Shown: positions 27,246 through 35,289 of the stretch, piece after piece
Position numbering within the stretch: position 1 is the stretch's first letter
Layout: each line of letters starts with the position of its first letter
Source: Pedobacter sp. FW305-3-2-15-E-R2A2
Lineage (GTDB): Bacteria; Bacteroidota; Bacteroidia; Sphingobacteriales; Sphingobacteriaceae
NCBI RefSeq assembly: GCF_038446955.1
Contig: NZ_CP151803.1
Location: forward strand, 930,001 to 994,000
Direction: 5' to 3'
DNA: 64,000 nucleotides
Position numbers and translations under genes: made by a program
The notes under the pieces: model-generated
Told to the model about the DNA's origin: nothing
The model's database searches: none
Seen by the model: the letters and a program-made list of their open reading frames with translations, nothing else

Positions 27246-27713
27246 ATGAATTTAAAAATTGGCGCTCTTTTGTTAACTACTGCCTTGGTTCCGGTCTTAA
27301 AATATGGGAACAATTCACACCCTGTAATTAAGGAAGTACCGATTAAAGGGACATGGGAACTGGTCTCAGGTGTGACCATTCAGAAAGGGGATACGACCTT
27401 TACAGACTATAGAAAAGGACAAAGGCAAATTAAGATCATCAATGATACTCATTTTGCTTTCCTGAACCACGATCTTAAAATGGGGAAAGAAGGTACTCCA
27501 ATCTTTGTGGCCGGAGGAGGGAAGTATACGTTAAAAGGGAATCAATATACAGAACACCTGGAATATTGTAATTACAGAGAATGGGAAAATAAGACTTTCA
27601 CGTTTACGGTAACTTTAAAAAAGGATACCCTGATCCAGCGAGGAATGGAAAAAGATGAAAAAATTGGGGTGGACAGAGAGATCATTGAGAAATATGTAAA
27701 ATCGAAAGATTAA
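27246..27713 (+). CDS. Secreted lipocalin-like small protein
   Basis: The product has 155 residues. A hydrophobic N-terminus of about 20 residues could be a signal peptide. The rest (IKGTWELVSGVTIQKGD, then several beta strands and FTVTLKKDTLIQRG) matches the pattern of Bacteroidota lipocalin-like or DUF4488-type proteins, which bind small hydrophobic molecules or have no known ligand. The winged-helix gene follows 4 bases later, so the two are co-transcribed. Confidence 0.6.
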   Translation: MNLKIGALLLTTALVPVLKYGNNSHPVIKEVPIKGTWELVSGVTIQKGDTTFTDYRKGQRQIKIINDTHFAFLNHDLKMGKEGTPIFVAGGGKYTLKGNQYTEHLEYCNYREWENKTFTFTVTLKKDTLIQRGMEKDEKIGVDREIIEKYVKSKD

Positions 27714-27717
27714 TACG

Positions 27718-28800
27718 ATGACCCTGGAGGATGTTTCCAATATTAGGCTGGTCAATCAGCAGATCGAAGCAAGTACCTTTAAAGAGGGAAAAGACCTGGT
27801 TTCCTGGATGGGAGCGATGCAGGCTCAGGATTATGCAATGGCGACCTGGGGAATCGGACTGAGGCTTCCTGGTAGTACGGAAAAATTAATTCAGGAAGAA
27901 ATTGATCGTGGAGCGATTCTGAGAACACACTTGCTCCGGCCAACCTGGCATTTGGTCTCTACCGATGATATCTGGTGGATATTGGAACTCACAGCAGCAC
28001 AGGTTAGGACGAAGTCAAGCTCAAGACTTAAACAATTGGGAATAAGCTCCGAGCTCTGCCTGAAAAGTAATCAGGTTATTGAATCTGCATTTATAAGCCA
28101 CAAATATTTGACCCGCGAGGAATTGTATTTTGAAATGGAACAAAATAAGGTGGGCGGCGGTAAGGACTGTTGGTCTCACCTTATTTTTCTGGCCGAATTG
28201 GATGGTATTTTATGCAGCGGTATAAAAAAAGATAAAAGCCAAACTTATGCGATCCTTTGCGACCGGGTGTCGAGACCGGCTTCGATCAGCAGGGATGAAG
28301 CGCTGGCTAAATTGGCGTTTAAATATTTTTCAAGTCATTGTCCGGCGAGTCTCAATGATTTTATCTGGTGGTCAGGTTTGCCTATAACTGCTGCAAAAAG
28401 GGCGCTGGAGATCATAAAGCCAGGTTTTATTTCTGAGACTATTGCAGATCAGGAATTCTGGTTCCCTGAAAATTTTTCCAGATCTGCCCCTGTAGCCTCT
28501 TCTGTATATCTGTTGCCGGCTTTTGACGAGTTTCTCATCAGTTATAAAGATAGAACTGCAGCATTCCCTTTGAGGCATCACTCCAAAGCATTTACCAATA
28601 ATGGGATTTTTCATCCGGTCATTGTAGTCGGAGGAAAGGTGAAAGGGATATGGAAGCGAACCATAAAGAAAAATAAGGTTTATTTTGAGTCGCAATTTTT
28701 TGACGATGTGTCTAAAGAGGTTTTAGATTTAACAAAGAACGCAGCCTTAAAATTCGCCGCATTTCTTGATAAAGAGATCGAGTATATTCAGCCAACCTAA
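27718..28800 (+). CDS. Winged helix DNA-binding domain protein (HTH_42 family)
   Basis: The product has 360 residues, typical for the family (PF06224). Recognisable parts are WMGAMQAQDYAMATWGIGLR, ILRTHLLRPTWHLV and YLLPAFDEFLISYKDR. The family includes bacterial DNA glycosylase-like AlkX/AlkZ proteins; AlkZ relatives unhook interstrand crosslinks, so a repair role is possible, but the catalytic QxQ motif of AlkZ appears here as QAQ in the stretch MQAQDY. That match is suggestive only. It follows the lipocalin-like gene by 4 bases. Confidence 0.82.
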   Translation: MTLEDVSNIRLVNQQIEASTFKEGKDLVSWMGAMQAQDYAMATWGIGLRLPGSTEKLIQEEIDRGAILRTHLLRPTWHLVSTDDIWWILELTAAQVRTKSSSRLKQLGISSELCLKSNQVIESAFISHKYLTREELYFEMEQNKVGGGKDCWSHLIFLAELDGILCSGIKKDKSQTYAILCDRVSRPASISRDEALAKLAFKYFSSHCPASLNDFIWWSGLPITAAKRALEIIKPGFISETIADQEFWFPENFSRSAPVASSVYLLPAFDEFLISYKDRTAAFPLRHHSKAFTNNGIFHPVIVVGGKVKGIWKRTIKKNKVYFESQFFDDVSKEVLDLTKNAALKFAAFLDKEIEYIQPT

Positions 28801-28831
28801 GACAACATTTTTTATATCCGGGCATTTGGGC

Positions 28832-28839
28832 TATCTTTG
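28832..28839 (+). promoter_or_regulatory. -7 promoter element before the small-ORF group
   Basis: TATCTTTG matches TAnnTTTG exactly. No good -33 element is seen (TTTT near 28809). It ends 5 bases before an ATG at 28845. Confidence 0.45.
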
Positions 28840-28844
28840 TCTCA

Positions 28845-28994
28845 ATGAATTCTATAAGGCAGTTAAATAAAACATACAACGATCAGTTTGCTACGCAATT
28901 GCGGACAGCAACCGCTATGTTCTGCCGTTTTCTCTCCCTGCAATACCGCCTGGGAGATTCTTTTCTTAAAAGCAGCAAGGACTTTATTAATTAA
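28845..28994 (+). CDS. Small ORF, 49 residues
   Basis: ATG 28845 to TAA 28994. The peptide is basic and amphipathic (QLRTATAMFCRFLSLQYRLG) without a signal peptide. It directly follows a perfect -7 element, lies on the same strand as two further tiny ORFs and a GreA/GreB-like gene, and is followed by a hairpin with CCCC/GGGG outer and CCTTT/AAAGG inner pairs (about 28996-29021). No family recognised. A leader-peptide role is possible. Confidence 0.4.
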   Translation: MNSIRQLNKTYNDQFATQLRTATAMFCRFLSLQYRLGDSFLKSSKDFIN

Positions 28995-29066
28995 GCCCCG
29001 GCCTTTCTAAAGGTTTGGGGATGGTTACCTTAATTCCTTTTTCTTTTATCTTTTAATTTTTCTATC

Positions 29067-29252
29067 ATGAAAAAATTGGACATGGCATCCCTTTTTGGGC
29101 TTGTGCTTATGCTGGTTTCTTTGCTGAACCTATGCGTTTTATTGCTTGCAATCTTATTGTTAAAACCAATATGGATTGGCTTTTCTATTGTCTTTTTTGT
29201 GTTGCTGATGGAAATGCGATTGCTGTTGATGAAATCGAAGATAAATCCTTAA
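29067..29252 (+). CDS. Small membrane protein, 61 residues
   Basis: Two hydrophobic helices fill almost the whole product (about residues 8-32 and 34-54) with a short basic tail. No family recognised. It starts 72 bases after the 49-residue ORF and ends 5 bases before the next tiny ORF. Confidence 0.5.
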   Translation: MKKLDMASLFGLVLMLVSLLNLCVLLLAILLLKPIWIGFSIVFFVLLMEMRLLLMKSKINP

Positions 29253-29257
29253 GAAAG

Positions 29258-29365
29258 ATGGAGAAATTAATCAGGAGGAGCCGGGATTTTGATGATTTGG
29301 CCCCAGTTGAGTTTCAGACTGGGGCAGCAGAATTTATCAAATTATTTGACCAATTTAATCCATAA
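29258..29365 (+). CDS. Very small ORF, 35 residues
   Basis: ATG 29258 to TAA 29365, 5 bases after the membrane protein and 4 bases before the GreA/GreB-like gene. The acidic peptide (RRSRDFDDLAPVEF) has no known family. Tight spacing on both sides supports translation. Confidence 0.4.
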   Translation: MEKLIRRSRDFDDLAPVEFQTGAAEFIKLFDQFNP

Positions 29366-29369
29366 CTAT

Positions 29370-29771
29370 ATGAATACGACTTCATTAAAGATAGACAATA
29401 CCCCCATTATTTTATCAACAGGAATTTTTGACTTGTTAAAAGATCACATCAGAAGAAGAAAATTAAGCAAATTCAATGAAGAAAAACTAAAGCTGGAACT
29501 TCGCTATGCGAAACAGGTATTAAGAAAAGAATTGCCGGAAGATGTGGTGACCGTAGATACCTGTGTCCGGGTAAAGGAGCTGGAATCCGGAAATGAATTT
29601 ACCTATACCCTGGTGGCTCCGGGAAAAGCCAGAGATAAGCATAAGACCCTTTCGATCTTATCCCCAATCGGCGTAGCAATGCTTGGCTATGTTAAAGGAG
29701 CTAAGTTGCAATGGGAGATGGCTGATGGAATTAAAGCTTACCAGATAGAAGAGGTAACAAAACTGGGATAG
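29370..29771 (+). CDS. GreA/GreB C-terminal domain protein, Rnk-like
   Basis: ATG 29370 gives 133 residues. The C-terminal half (about 68-128) matches the GreA/GreB FKBP-like domain: VRVKELESGNEFTYTLVAPG, LSILSPIGVAMLGYVKGAKL. The N-terminal coiled coil of true Gre factors is short here, as in Rnk (regulator of nucleoside diphosphate kinase). It may bind RNA polymerase near the secondary channel. It closes a group of tiny ORFs; a strong hairpin follows 14 bases after the stop. Confidence 0.82.
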   Translation: MNTTSLKIDNTPIILSTGIFDLLKDHIRRRKLSKFNEEKLKLELRYAKQVLRKELPEDVVTVDTCVRVKELESGNEFTYTLVAPGKARDKHKTLSILSPIGVAMLGYVKGAKLQWEMADGIKAYQIEEVTKLG

Positions 29772-29784
29772 CCTGGTCTTTTAA

Positions 29785-29813
29785 CCCTGTTCAGGATCAG
29801 GTCCTGAACAGGG
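29785..29813. terminator. Strong hairpin between convergent genes
   Basis: CCCTGTTCAGGA (29785-29796) and TCCTGAACAGGG (29802-29813) form a perfect 12-bp stem with a 5-base loop. No T-run follows on either strand, yet it sits between two convergent genes where termination is expected. Confidence 0.6.
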
Positions 29814-29830
29814 TGCTTATGGTACATCTC

Positions 29831-30805
29831 TTATGATTTGGAAACCTGCAATTCCGGGCTGGCAGGAATGGGCTTGGTACTGGCTCTATATTTAGCCAGA
29901 TTAATCAGGAGTACGCTTGCCAGAATGACAATTAGCCCTAAAATCTGGATCAGGGTCACTTTTTCATTGGTAAAACAAACACTTAGCAATACCGCAACCA
30001 CAGGATTTACATAGGCATAGGTGCTCACTTGTGTTGCAGGGCGGACACTTAGTAACCATACATAAGCACTAAAGGCTGCAATAGAGCCAAAGATGATCAG
30101 GTAACCGATCGATAGCCAGGCATCCAGGGGAATGTTCTGCCAATGAAAACCTTTGAATTCTGAACTCAAAAAGCTGCCCGGCAGGAAAGCAATCCCTGCA
30201 GCAATCATTTGCCATGCAGTATTCACGGCTACAGAACTCTGTGGATCGGATTTATACTTGGAGAATAAAGATCCACCAGCCCATGCAATCGGGCCAATCA
30301 TCAATAAAGCCATTCCTAAAATCTGCATATTGCTTTGACTGGTATTCAGCGAATGCATGATCTGTTCTCCAAATAATAGAATAACTCCAATAAAACCTAT
30401 GATGAGGCCTGCTATGGTAGATTTGCTGCTCAGGTTTTCTTTCCATTTTGGTTTATCCAGAATTACAAACCAGATGGCAGCGGAAGCGACCATGATGGCA
30501 ACCAATCCACTGGGAATAAACTGTTCTACCCAAATGACGATACCATTTCCAATACCAAGCATCAAAAAACCGCTTATTGCTGCATATTTTATATTTTTCT
30601 TATCAAAGATTTGCTCTCCTTTGAAACGGCACCACGTCATCAGTAAGGCTCCGGCAACGAGGAAACGAAAAGTACCCAGGATAAACGGGGGGAAACCTGC
30701 AAGGGCTTTCTGAATGAAAAAATAGGTAGAACCCCATACGATATAAACGGTGGCGAAAGCCAGGTAGACCAGAAGGGGAGGGGCGGTTTTATTTAGGTGT
30801 GCCAT
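29831..30805 (-). CDS. EamA/DMT family transporter
   Basis: The product has 324 residues and about ten membrane helices in two EamA halves. The opening YLAFATVYIVWGSTYFFIQKAL is characteristic of the RhaT/YdcZ-like exporter branch. Related proteins export amino acids or metabolites. It starts 8 bases after an Lrp/AsnC regulator on the same strand, a common pair in which the regulator controls amino acid export. Substrate not known. Confidence 0.9.
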   Translation of the reverse strand: MAHLNKTAPPLLVYLAFATVYIVWGSTYFFIQKALAGFPPFILGTFRFLVAGALLMTWCRFKGEQIFDKKNIKYAAISGFLMLGIGNGIVIWVEQFIPSGLVAIMVASAAIWFVILDKPKWKENLSSKSTIAGLIIGFIGVILLFGEQIMHSLNTSQSNMQILGMALLMIGPIAWAGGSLFSKYKSDPQSSVAVNTAWQMIAAGIAFLPGSFLSSEFKGFHWQNIPLDAWLSIGYLIIFGSIAAFSAYVWLLSVRPATQVSTYAYVNPVVAVLLSVCFTNEKVTLIQILGLIVILASVLLINLAKYRASTKPIPASPELQVSKS

Positions 30806-30813
30806 AGGATGGA

Positions 30814-31293
30814 TTATTTTTCAGGTATGACCAATTGTTGTTCTTCTTTTACTGTTTCCAATACAATCGTGGTTCGAATGGAAAGTATATTTGGGATTTT
30901 GCTAAATGAATTGCGCATTAAGGCCATTAGCGAAGCCGAATCTGTAGTCCTGACCTTGACCAGATAACAGTCATCGCCGGCAATAATGTGAACTTCCTGA
31001 ACCTCTTTGAGTTTCGAAAGTTCATTTGCTGTATCCATACAACCAATGTTGTGCGGTGCTTTCAAAGAGATGAAGGCGAGTAATTTCAGGTCAACAGCAA
31101 CAGGATTGATTCTTGCCGTATATTGAGTAATTACATTTTTTTGCTCTAGTTTTTTTACCCGCTCCAAAACTGCGGAGGGTGCCATTTCCAGTTCTTTCGC
31201 CATATGGACATTAGAGATCCTTGAATTTTCCTGCATTAACCTTAAAATGGCCAGGTCAATCTTATCTAAACTGATGCTATTTTCGACTATCAT
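30814..31293 (-). CDS. Lrp/AsnC family transcriptional regulator
   Basis: The product has 159 residues. The N-terminal HTH (about 10-60; LDKIDLAILRLMQENSRISN, LEMAPSAVLERVKKLEQ) is followed by the RAM domain (about 75-150) for amino acid binding and octamer formation. It precedes the EamA transporter by 8 bases and probably controls it. Upstream of its start are three copies of an ATTCTG/CAGAAT hexamer that could be autoregulatory sites. Confidence 0.92.
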   Translation of the reverse strand: MIVENSISLDKIDLAILRLMQENSRISNVHMAKELEMAPSAVLERVKKLEQKNVITQYTARINPVAVDLKLLAFISLKAPHNIGCMDTANELSKLKEVQEVHIIAGDDCYLVKVRTTDSASLMALMRNSFSKIPNILSIRTTIVLETVKEEQQLVIPEK

Positions 31294-31337
31294 TCTGTAA
31301 ATTTATATAAAATCAGAATTATATTCAGAATTATATT
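31292..31337. promoter_or_regulatory. Repeated hexamers upstream of the Lrp gene
   Basis: ATTCTG (31292-31297) is inverted to two CAGAAT copies within a tandem 12-base repeat CAGAATTATATT (31314-31325, 31326-31337). Arrays of half-sites are usual for Lrp-type proteins. Binding is inference. Confidence 0.45.
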
Positions 31338-31536
31338 TAAAAATATGTTTTTAATTCTTGCTCACGTATTTTCACTGCAGGTCGCTGATCGTTTGTGTCT
31401 AGCGTCAGTTTGTGACCTAATCGTTTGTCTCGAATGCCCCCTAAGATTGACATTTACGACACCCCTTGAGCTCCTGATTTAGCATTAACTTAGGTATTGT
31501 TAATCAAATAATTTTTGAATCTCAAAATCTAACCAA

Positions 31537-32055
31537 ATGGAAGCACTAAAAACAGATAAAAAAGCGTTCATCGAAGGGTTTATTTTGTTGTATGACCTGC
31601 ATACGGCATTGTTTTCTAATGTAATCGAAAATATATCAGAGGAGGACGCGCATAACCGATTGAATACTAAAGCAAATCATGTGGCCTGGCTTACCGGAAG
31701 TCTTGTACAGGAAAGGTTTGATTTGGCAAACGCTTTGGATATTGAGGAGCAGCAAAAAGCTAACGCTTTGTTTGAAGGGCATAAAGGAGTTCAGGACCAG
31801 TTGACTTATCCTTCGTTAGCCAGTTTTAAAGAAAATTGGATAGACATTTCTCCCAAACTGCGGACTGCATTATTAGCTGTAAGTCAGGAGAAACTGGACA
31901 GTAGCGTACCAATGCCAGGTGGAGAGATGACCTTCTTCGATTGGGTTTTCTTCATTATTCATAGGGAATCTTATTGTATCGGACAAATCGGCCTTTGGCG
32001 GAGATTGCTTGGTTACGACGCGATGAGATATCCAATGGAACCTGAAAAAAAATAA
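31537..32055 (+). CDS. DinB family protein
   Basis: The product has 172 residues and the four-helix DinB/YfiT-like layout: NHVAWLTGSLVQERFDLANAL near residues 47-67 and FIIHRESYCIGQIGLWRRLLGY near 145-166. The conserved His residues would bind a metal. These enzymes use thiols such as bacillithiol in some Bacillota; the role in Bacteroidota is unknown. CTAACCAA lies directly against the ATG. A second, broken DinB gene follows 3 bases later. Confidence 0.8.
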   Translation: MEALKTDKKAFIEGFILLYDLHTALFSNVIENISEEDAHNRLNTKANHVAWLTGSLVQERFDLANALDIEEQQKANALFEGHKGVQDQLTYPSLASFKENWIDISPKLRTALLAVSQEKLDSSVPMPGGEMTFFDWVFFIIHRESYCIGQIGLWRRLLGYDAMRYPMEPEKK

Positions 32056-32058
32056 AAG

Positions 32059-32595
32059 ATGGATAAGGAAAAGATATTTAAAGAAATGGAGGAAACAATG
32101 ACTGTTTTATCAGCATTGGTTTCCTCCTTTAGCTAGGAAGAAATTAACAACGTTCCTTTTGAGGGGAGTTGGACAGCTGCACAGGTAGTCAGACATCTGA
32201 ACCTGTCAAATGCTGGATTTTTGGAGGTATTGCATGGACCGGATAAAGAAACTGACCGTCCTGTGGATCAGAAGGTGGAGCCGATTAAAGCTGATTTTCT
32301 TGATTTCACGACTAAGATGCAGTCGCCGGACTTTATCCTGCCTAAAGCAGTAATTTATAATAAAACTGTTTTGCTCAGTGCCATGGAGGATATAAAAGCC
32401 AGGTTTGCAGTGGTTATTAACACTTTAGACCTGAACAGAACCTGTATGGCATTTGAATTGCCTGGATATGGCTATTTTACCCGATGGGAAGCAATTTACT
32501 TTGTTATTTATCATAGCCAGCGACATTCACATCAGTTGAGAAATATTTCCCAAAAGCTGAAGAATACAGCAGGGACTATAGATCTGCGTCAATAA
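32059..32595 (+). pseudogene. DinB-like gene interrupted by an in-frame TAG
   Basis: The frame from ATG 32059 to the TAA at 32593-32595 would give about 178 residues. An amber codon TAG stands at 32134-32136 after 25 codons; a single base change from CAG would restore it. The rest of the frame is intact and conserved-looking (WTAAQVVRHLNLSNAGFL, YFVIYHSQRHSHQLRNI), including the metal-binding His residues. The decay is therefore recent, or the site is read through, or translation restarts downstream (for example TTG 32221). Its 3' end overlaps the convergent response regulator by 20 bases. Confidence 0.75.
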
Positions 32596-33247
32596 TCTTA
32601 TTTTTAAAAGCAAAAACAACAAGGCCTGCGACGTTTTTAGCCCCGGTTTTTACCAATAGGTTATTTCGGTGCCCGTCCACTGTTCTTAAGCTGATAGAGA
32701 GTTGATCGGCAATTTCAGCAGTGGTGAATTCCTTACAAATCAGGGTGAGGATTTCTTTTTCCCGTTGAGTCAGTGAGGAGCTGGCGTCGAAGCCTCTGAC
32801 ATTCGCTTTATTAAGCAACTTACCCGATTGCAGGGTTTTTAATACCATTTCATTAAAATAGAAACCATTGTGGAAGGTGGTTTCTATCGCATTTTTAAGC
32901 TCACTTAGCTCAGAATTTTTCGCAATATAACCGTTTACACCCTGTTGAATCATTCTGGTGATGTGTTTTTCTTCCCCATGAACTGACAATACGATTACCC
33001 TCACATCAGGGAAGGATGTTTTTAGCTTCCTTGTGGCTTCCATTCCGTTCATTTCCGGCATGTTCAGGTCCATGAGTACGATATCTGGTTTCAGTTCACC
33101 GCAGTCGTTCATGGCATTTAACAATTCTATTCCATTTCCAGCTTCGAACATCACCTCCATATTGCCGAAGCTTTTGATGTTATTCACGAGGCATTCTCTG
33201 AACATTAGCTGGTCATCGGTCACTGCTATTCTTATCAATCTGTTCAT
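32576..33247 (-). CDS. NarL/FixJ-type response regulator
   Basis: The product has 223 residues. The receiver domain (4-125) has the phosphorylation Asp in VLMDLNMPEMNG (near residue 60) and Lys near 109. The LuxR-type HTH fills about 155-215 (LTQREKEILTLICKEFTTAEIADQLSI). It is the last gene of a four-gene operon and is only three bases after the histidine kinase stop. It would be phosphorylated by that kinase. Targets unknown. Confidence 0.94.
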   Translation of the reverse strand: MNRLIRIAVTDDQLMFRECLVNNIKSFGNMEVMFEAGNGIELLNAMNDCGELKPDIVLMDLNMPEMNGMEATRKLKTSFPDVRVIVLSVHGEEKHITRMIQQGVNGYIAKNSELSELKNAIETTFHNGFYFNEMVLKTLQSGKLLNKANVRGFDASSSLTQREKEILTLICKEFTTAEIADQLSISLRTVDGHRNNLLVKTGAKNVAGLVVFAFKNKIIDADL

Positions 33248-33250
33248 ATC

Positions 33251-34039
33251 TTAAATTTTAACGGGAAAGTAAATGGAAACTCCAAATCCTTTTTGAGCGG
33301 TATGATAGCTCAGCGTACCACCATTCATTTCTACCCGGTTTGTAATGTTGTGCATTCCCAGCCCCCTGCGCACCTGTTCATGGTCAAACCCTATGCCATC
33401 ATCCTGGTAGTCATAACTGACTTCACCATTGTTGCAGACCAGCATAATCTCCACCCGTTTTGCTTCGGCATGTTTGACCGTATTGCTGATCAATTCCTGC
33501 GTAATGCGGTAGAGGGCCAGTTCTATTTCCTGATTACCGCATTTATCGAGACCCTGACTCTCAAAATCTACCTCTAAACCATCCGTGCCTTCAAACTGGA
33601 AACACAATTCTTCTATTGCAGCCGCAATTCCGAACATTTCCAGCTCATTCGGAATCATGTTATGAGAAATTCTTCTGACGCTCATGATTCCCTTATCGAC
33701 CAGAAGCTTACTTTCTTTAATGAGTTCAATACTCCCGGAAGAAGTATTGTGTTTTTTTTCAAATTGTATGATCTTCACTCCAAGCGTAGAGAAAATACTC
33801 CCTACCTCATCATGGAGATCTTTTGCAACCCTGCGCCTTTCTTCTTCTATCTTTTCAATGTTATTTCGGGTCAATTTCCGCTGGTAATCTGCTTCGGTTT
33901 CTTTTAATTGTACTTGTTGGTTATAGAATTTCTTCTGGTATACAAAAAAGAGAACCACAACGGCAGCACTAAGCAGGAACATCACGAGCATGCCGGTAAA
34001 CATGAAAAAATAAACGTCTAAGCCTTCCTGCGTTGCCAT
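33251..34039 (-). CDS. Membrane sensor histidine kinase, HisKA_3 type
   Basis: ATG 34039 gives 262 residues; a TTG at 34060 would add seven. One N-terminal membrane segment (about 9-35) is followed by a coiled coil and the HisKA_3 dimerisation box RVAKDLHDEVGSIFSTLG, whose His is phosphorylated, and an HATPase_c domain (about 160-262; DDGIGFDHEQVRRGLGMHNI). There is no separate sensor domain, so signal input may come from the two proteins encoded upstream. It overlaps the upstream membrane gene by 22 bases. Confidence 0.93.
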   Translation of the reverse strand: MATQEGLDVYFFMFTGMLVMFLLSAAVVVLFFVYQKKFYNQQVQLKETEADYQRKLTRNNIEKIEEERRRVAKDLHDEVGSIFSTLGVKIIQFEKKHNTSSGSIELIKESKLLVDKGIMSVRRISHNMIPNELEMFGIAAAIEELCFQFEGTDGLEVDFESQGLDKCGNQEIELALYRITQELISNTVKHAEAKRVEIMLVCNNGEVSYDYQDDGIGFDHEQVRRGLGMHNITNRVEMNGGTLSYHTAQKGFGVSIYFPVKI

Positions 34040-34674
34040 AAACCTATAAAGATTAAACAATAGAGTACACAGGAGAGAAAAGCATGTAATTGCCAGACGA
34101 TCATATTGAACTTCAGACTCAATGGCAAAATGTAATTGCTAAGCATAAATAAGAGAAAACTCCCCGAGAAATAAATGAAAAAACCGGTATTGATCCAGAA
34201 TGTAGCGCTTTTCTCAATTTGTATGTACAAGGTTTGTTTGGTTATTTTATAATAGTAAAATAAAGAGGTACTGATAATAATGATGCTTTCAAGCGTACGC
34301 GGGTAAGTATTAAATATATGCCATTTTTGAATAAAGAATGCATTGATCACACAAAAGACAAGAAATCCTGAAATGAGTACGATGAACCAGACCTTATCAA
34401 TAGCATTTTTAAAAACGATCTGATAAAATAACATGATTGTAGAGAATTCAATCATGGTGTAGATGTGAAGAACCGGCAGGTTATTTTTGCTGGAGATCCA
34501 CAATGAAGCACTGTAAATGGCTAAAACCGCAATTAGTATTAAGTGAATGCTAATCACTTTTAACTCTTTTGGATAGGATCGGAAATGCTTTAATGAAAGT
34601 ATCAATGGGCAAAAAATGAAGCCCATTGAAAAAATTAAAGTGAGGTATTCAACTTTTAGTATTTTAGAAAACAT
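34018..34674 (-). CDS. Six- to seven-TM membrane protein in a two-component operon
   Basis: ATG 34674 (MFSKILKVEYLTL) gives 218 residues and starts two bases after the stop of the upstream gene. Longer starts at TTG/GTG would run into that gene. About seven hydrophobic segments are spaced through the protein and there is no soluble domain. The layout resembles a 7TM sensor module without its kinase. It overlaps the kinase gene and is likely the sensor input or partner; inference. Confidence 0.7.
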   Translation of the reverse strand: MFSKILKVEYLTLIFSMGFIFCPLILSLKHFRSYPKELKVISIHLILIAVLAIYSASLWISSKNNLPVLHIYTMIEFSTIMLFYQIVFKNAIDKVWFIVLISGFLVFCVINAFFIQKWHIFNTYPRTLESIIIISTSLFYYYKITKQTLYIQIEKSATFWINTGFFIYFSGSFLLFMLSNYILPLSLKFNMIVWQLHAFLSCVLYCLIFIGLWQRRKA

Positions 34675-34676
34675 AC

Positions 34677-35048
34677 TTATTCTGCTAATGGACTCTCTGG
34701 TGGTGGACAGGTTGGCGGACAAGGCATTGTGAAGTCAAATATGTTGCTGTCTTCTTTAGCGTTCGCAGCCAGAGAAACTTCAGTATTGATCATATCACGG
34801 CCATATATATCTGCCGGAACCATAATTAACCGTTGCTCTCTTCCTTTTTCCATTTCTGTGTCCCAGCCAAAATAAACACGTACATAACTCGCGCCTTTTT
34901 CTTCTACCATGTCTTTTAATTCCTGTGCATCAATTAAATAAGATTTGATAAAGTTGCCGCGCGCTGCCCAGGCCCGGGTGATTTGCTGAGCTTCCGATAA
35001 TGGGATCTCAAAGATACTTTTGTCGTGTTTAGACGAGTGACGTTCCAT
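34677..35048 (-). CDS. Small soluble protein heading a two-component operon
   Basis: The product has 123 residues and no signal peptide. It opens with a charged stretch, has a helical region (LSEAQQITRAWAARGNFIKS), then strands (SYVRVYFGWDTEMEKG), and ends in a Cys/Pro-rich tail MPCPPTCPPPES. No family recognised. It is the first gene of the operon with the membrane protein, kinase and response regulator. It could be the signal protein or an adaptor; there is no direct evidence. Confidence 0.6.
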   Translation of the reverse strand: MERHSSKHDKSIFEIPLSEAQQITRAWAARGNFIKSYLIDAQELKDMVEEKGASYVRVYFGWDTEMEKGREQRLIMVPADIYGRDMINTEVSLAANAKEDSNIFDFTMPCPPTCPPPESPLAE

Positions 35049-35141
35049 GTTTGTTGTTATTTTAAGTTATTATTTGATTTGTAAATCGAATGGCATTCTT
35101 TTAATTGGTTAATCTAAAATAAACATTTTTTGTTGAGTGGA

Positions 35142-35169
35142 TTGATTATTTGCGCTGTATTTATATTTG
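35142..35169 (+). promoter_or_regulatory. Promoter of the GH18-like gene
   Basis: TATATTTG (35162-35169) is an exact -7 element; TTG (35142-35144) gives a -33 element at 17 bases. The leader to the ATG at 35290 is about 115 bases. Confidence 0.5.
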
Positions 35170-35289
35170 TTACGCTCATGTTATTTATATGGGTATAAAT
35201 ACCTGTTTTTGATTTCGGGTAATCCAACGCGTATCTGGTTATCATCAATTGATGAACTTTAAATATCATTTTTAACCCTTGATTGATTT

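Noticed and set aside
31387..31431. Three TTTGT-containing near-repeats before the DinB gene
   Set aside because: Spacing is irregular (17 and 15 bases) and similarity is low outside TTTGT.
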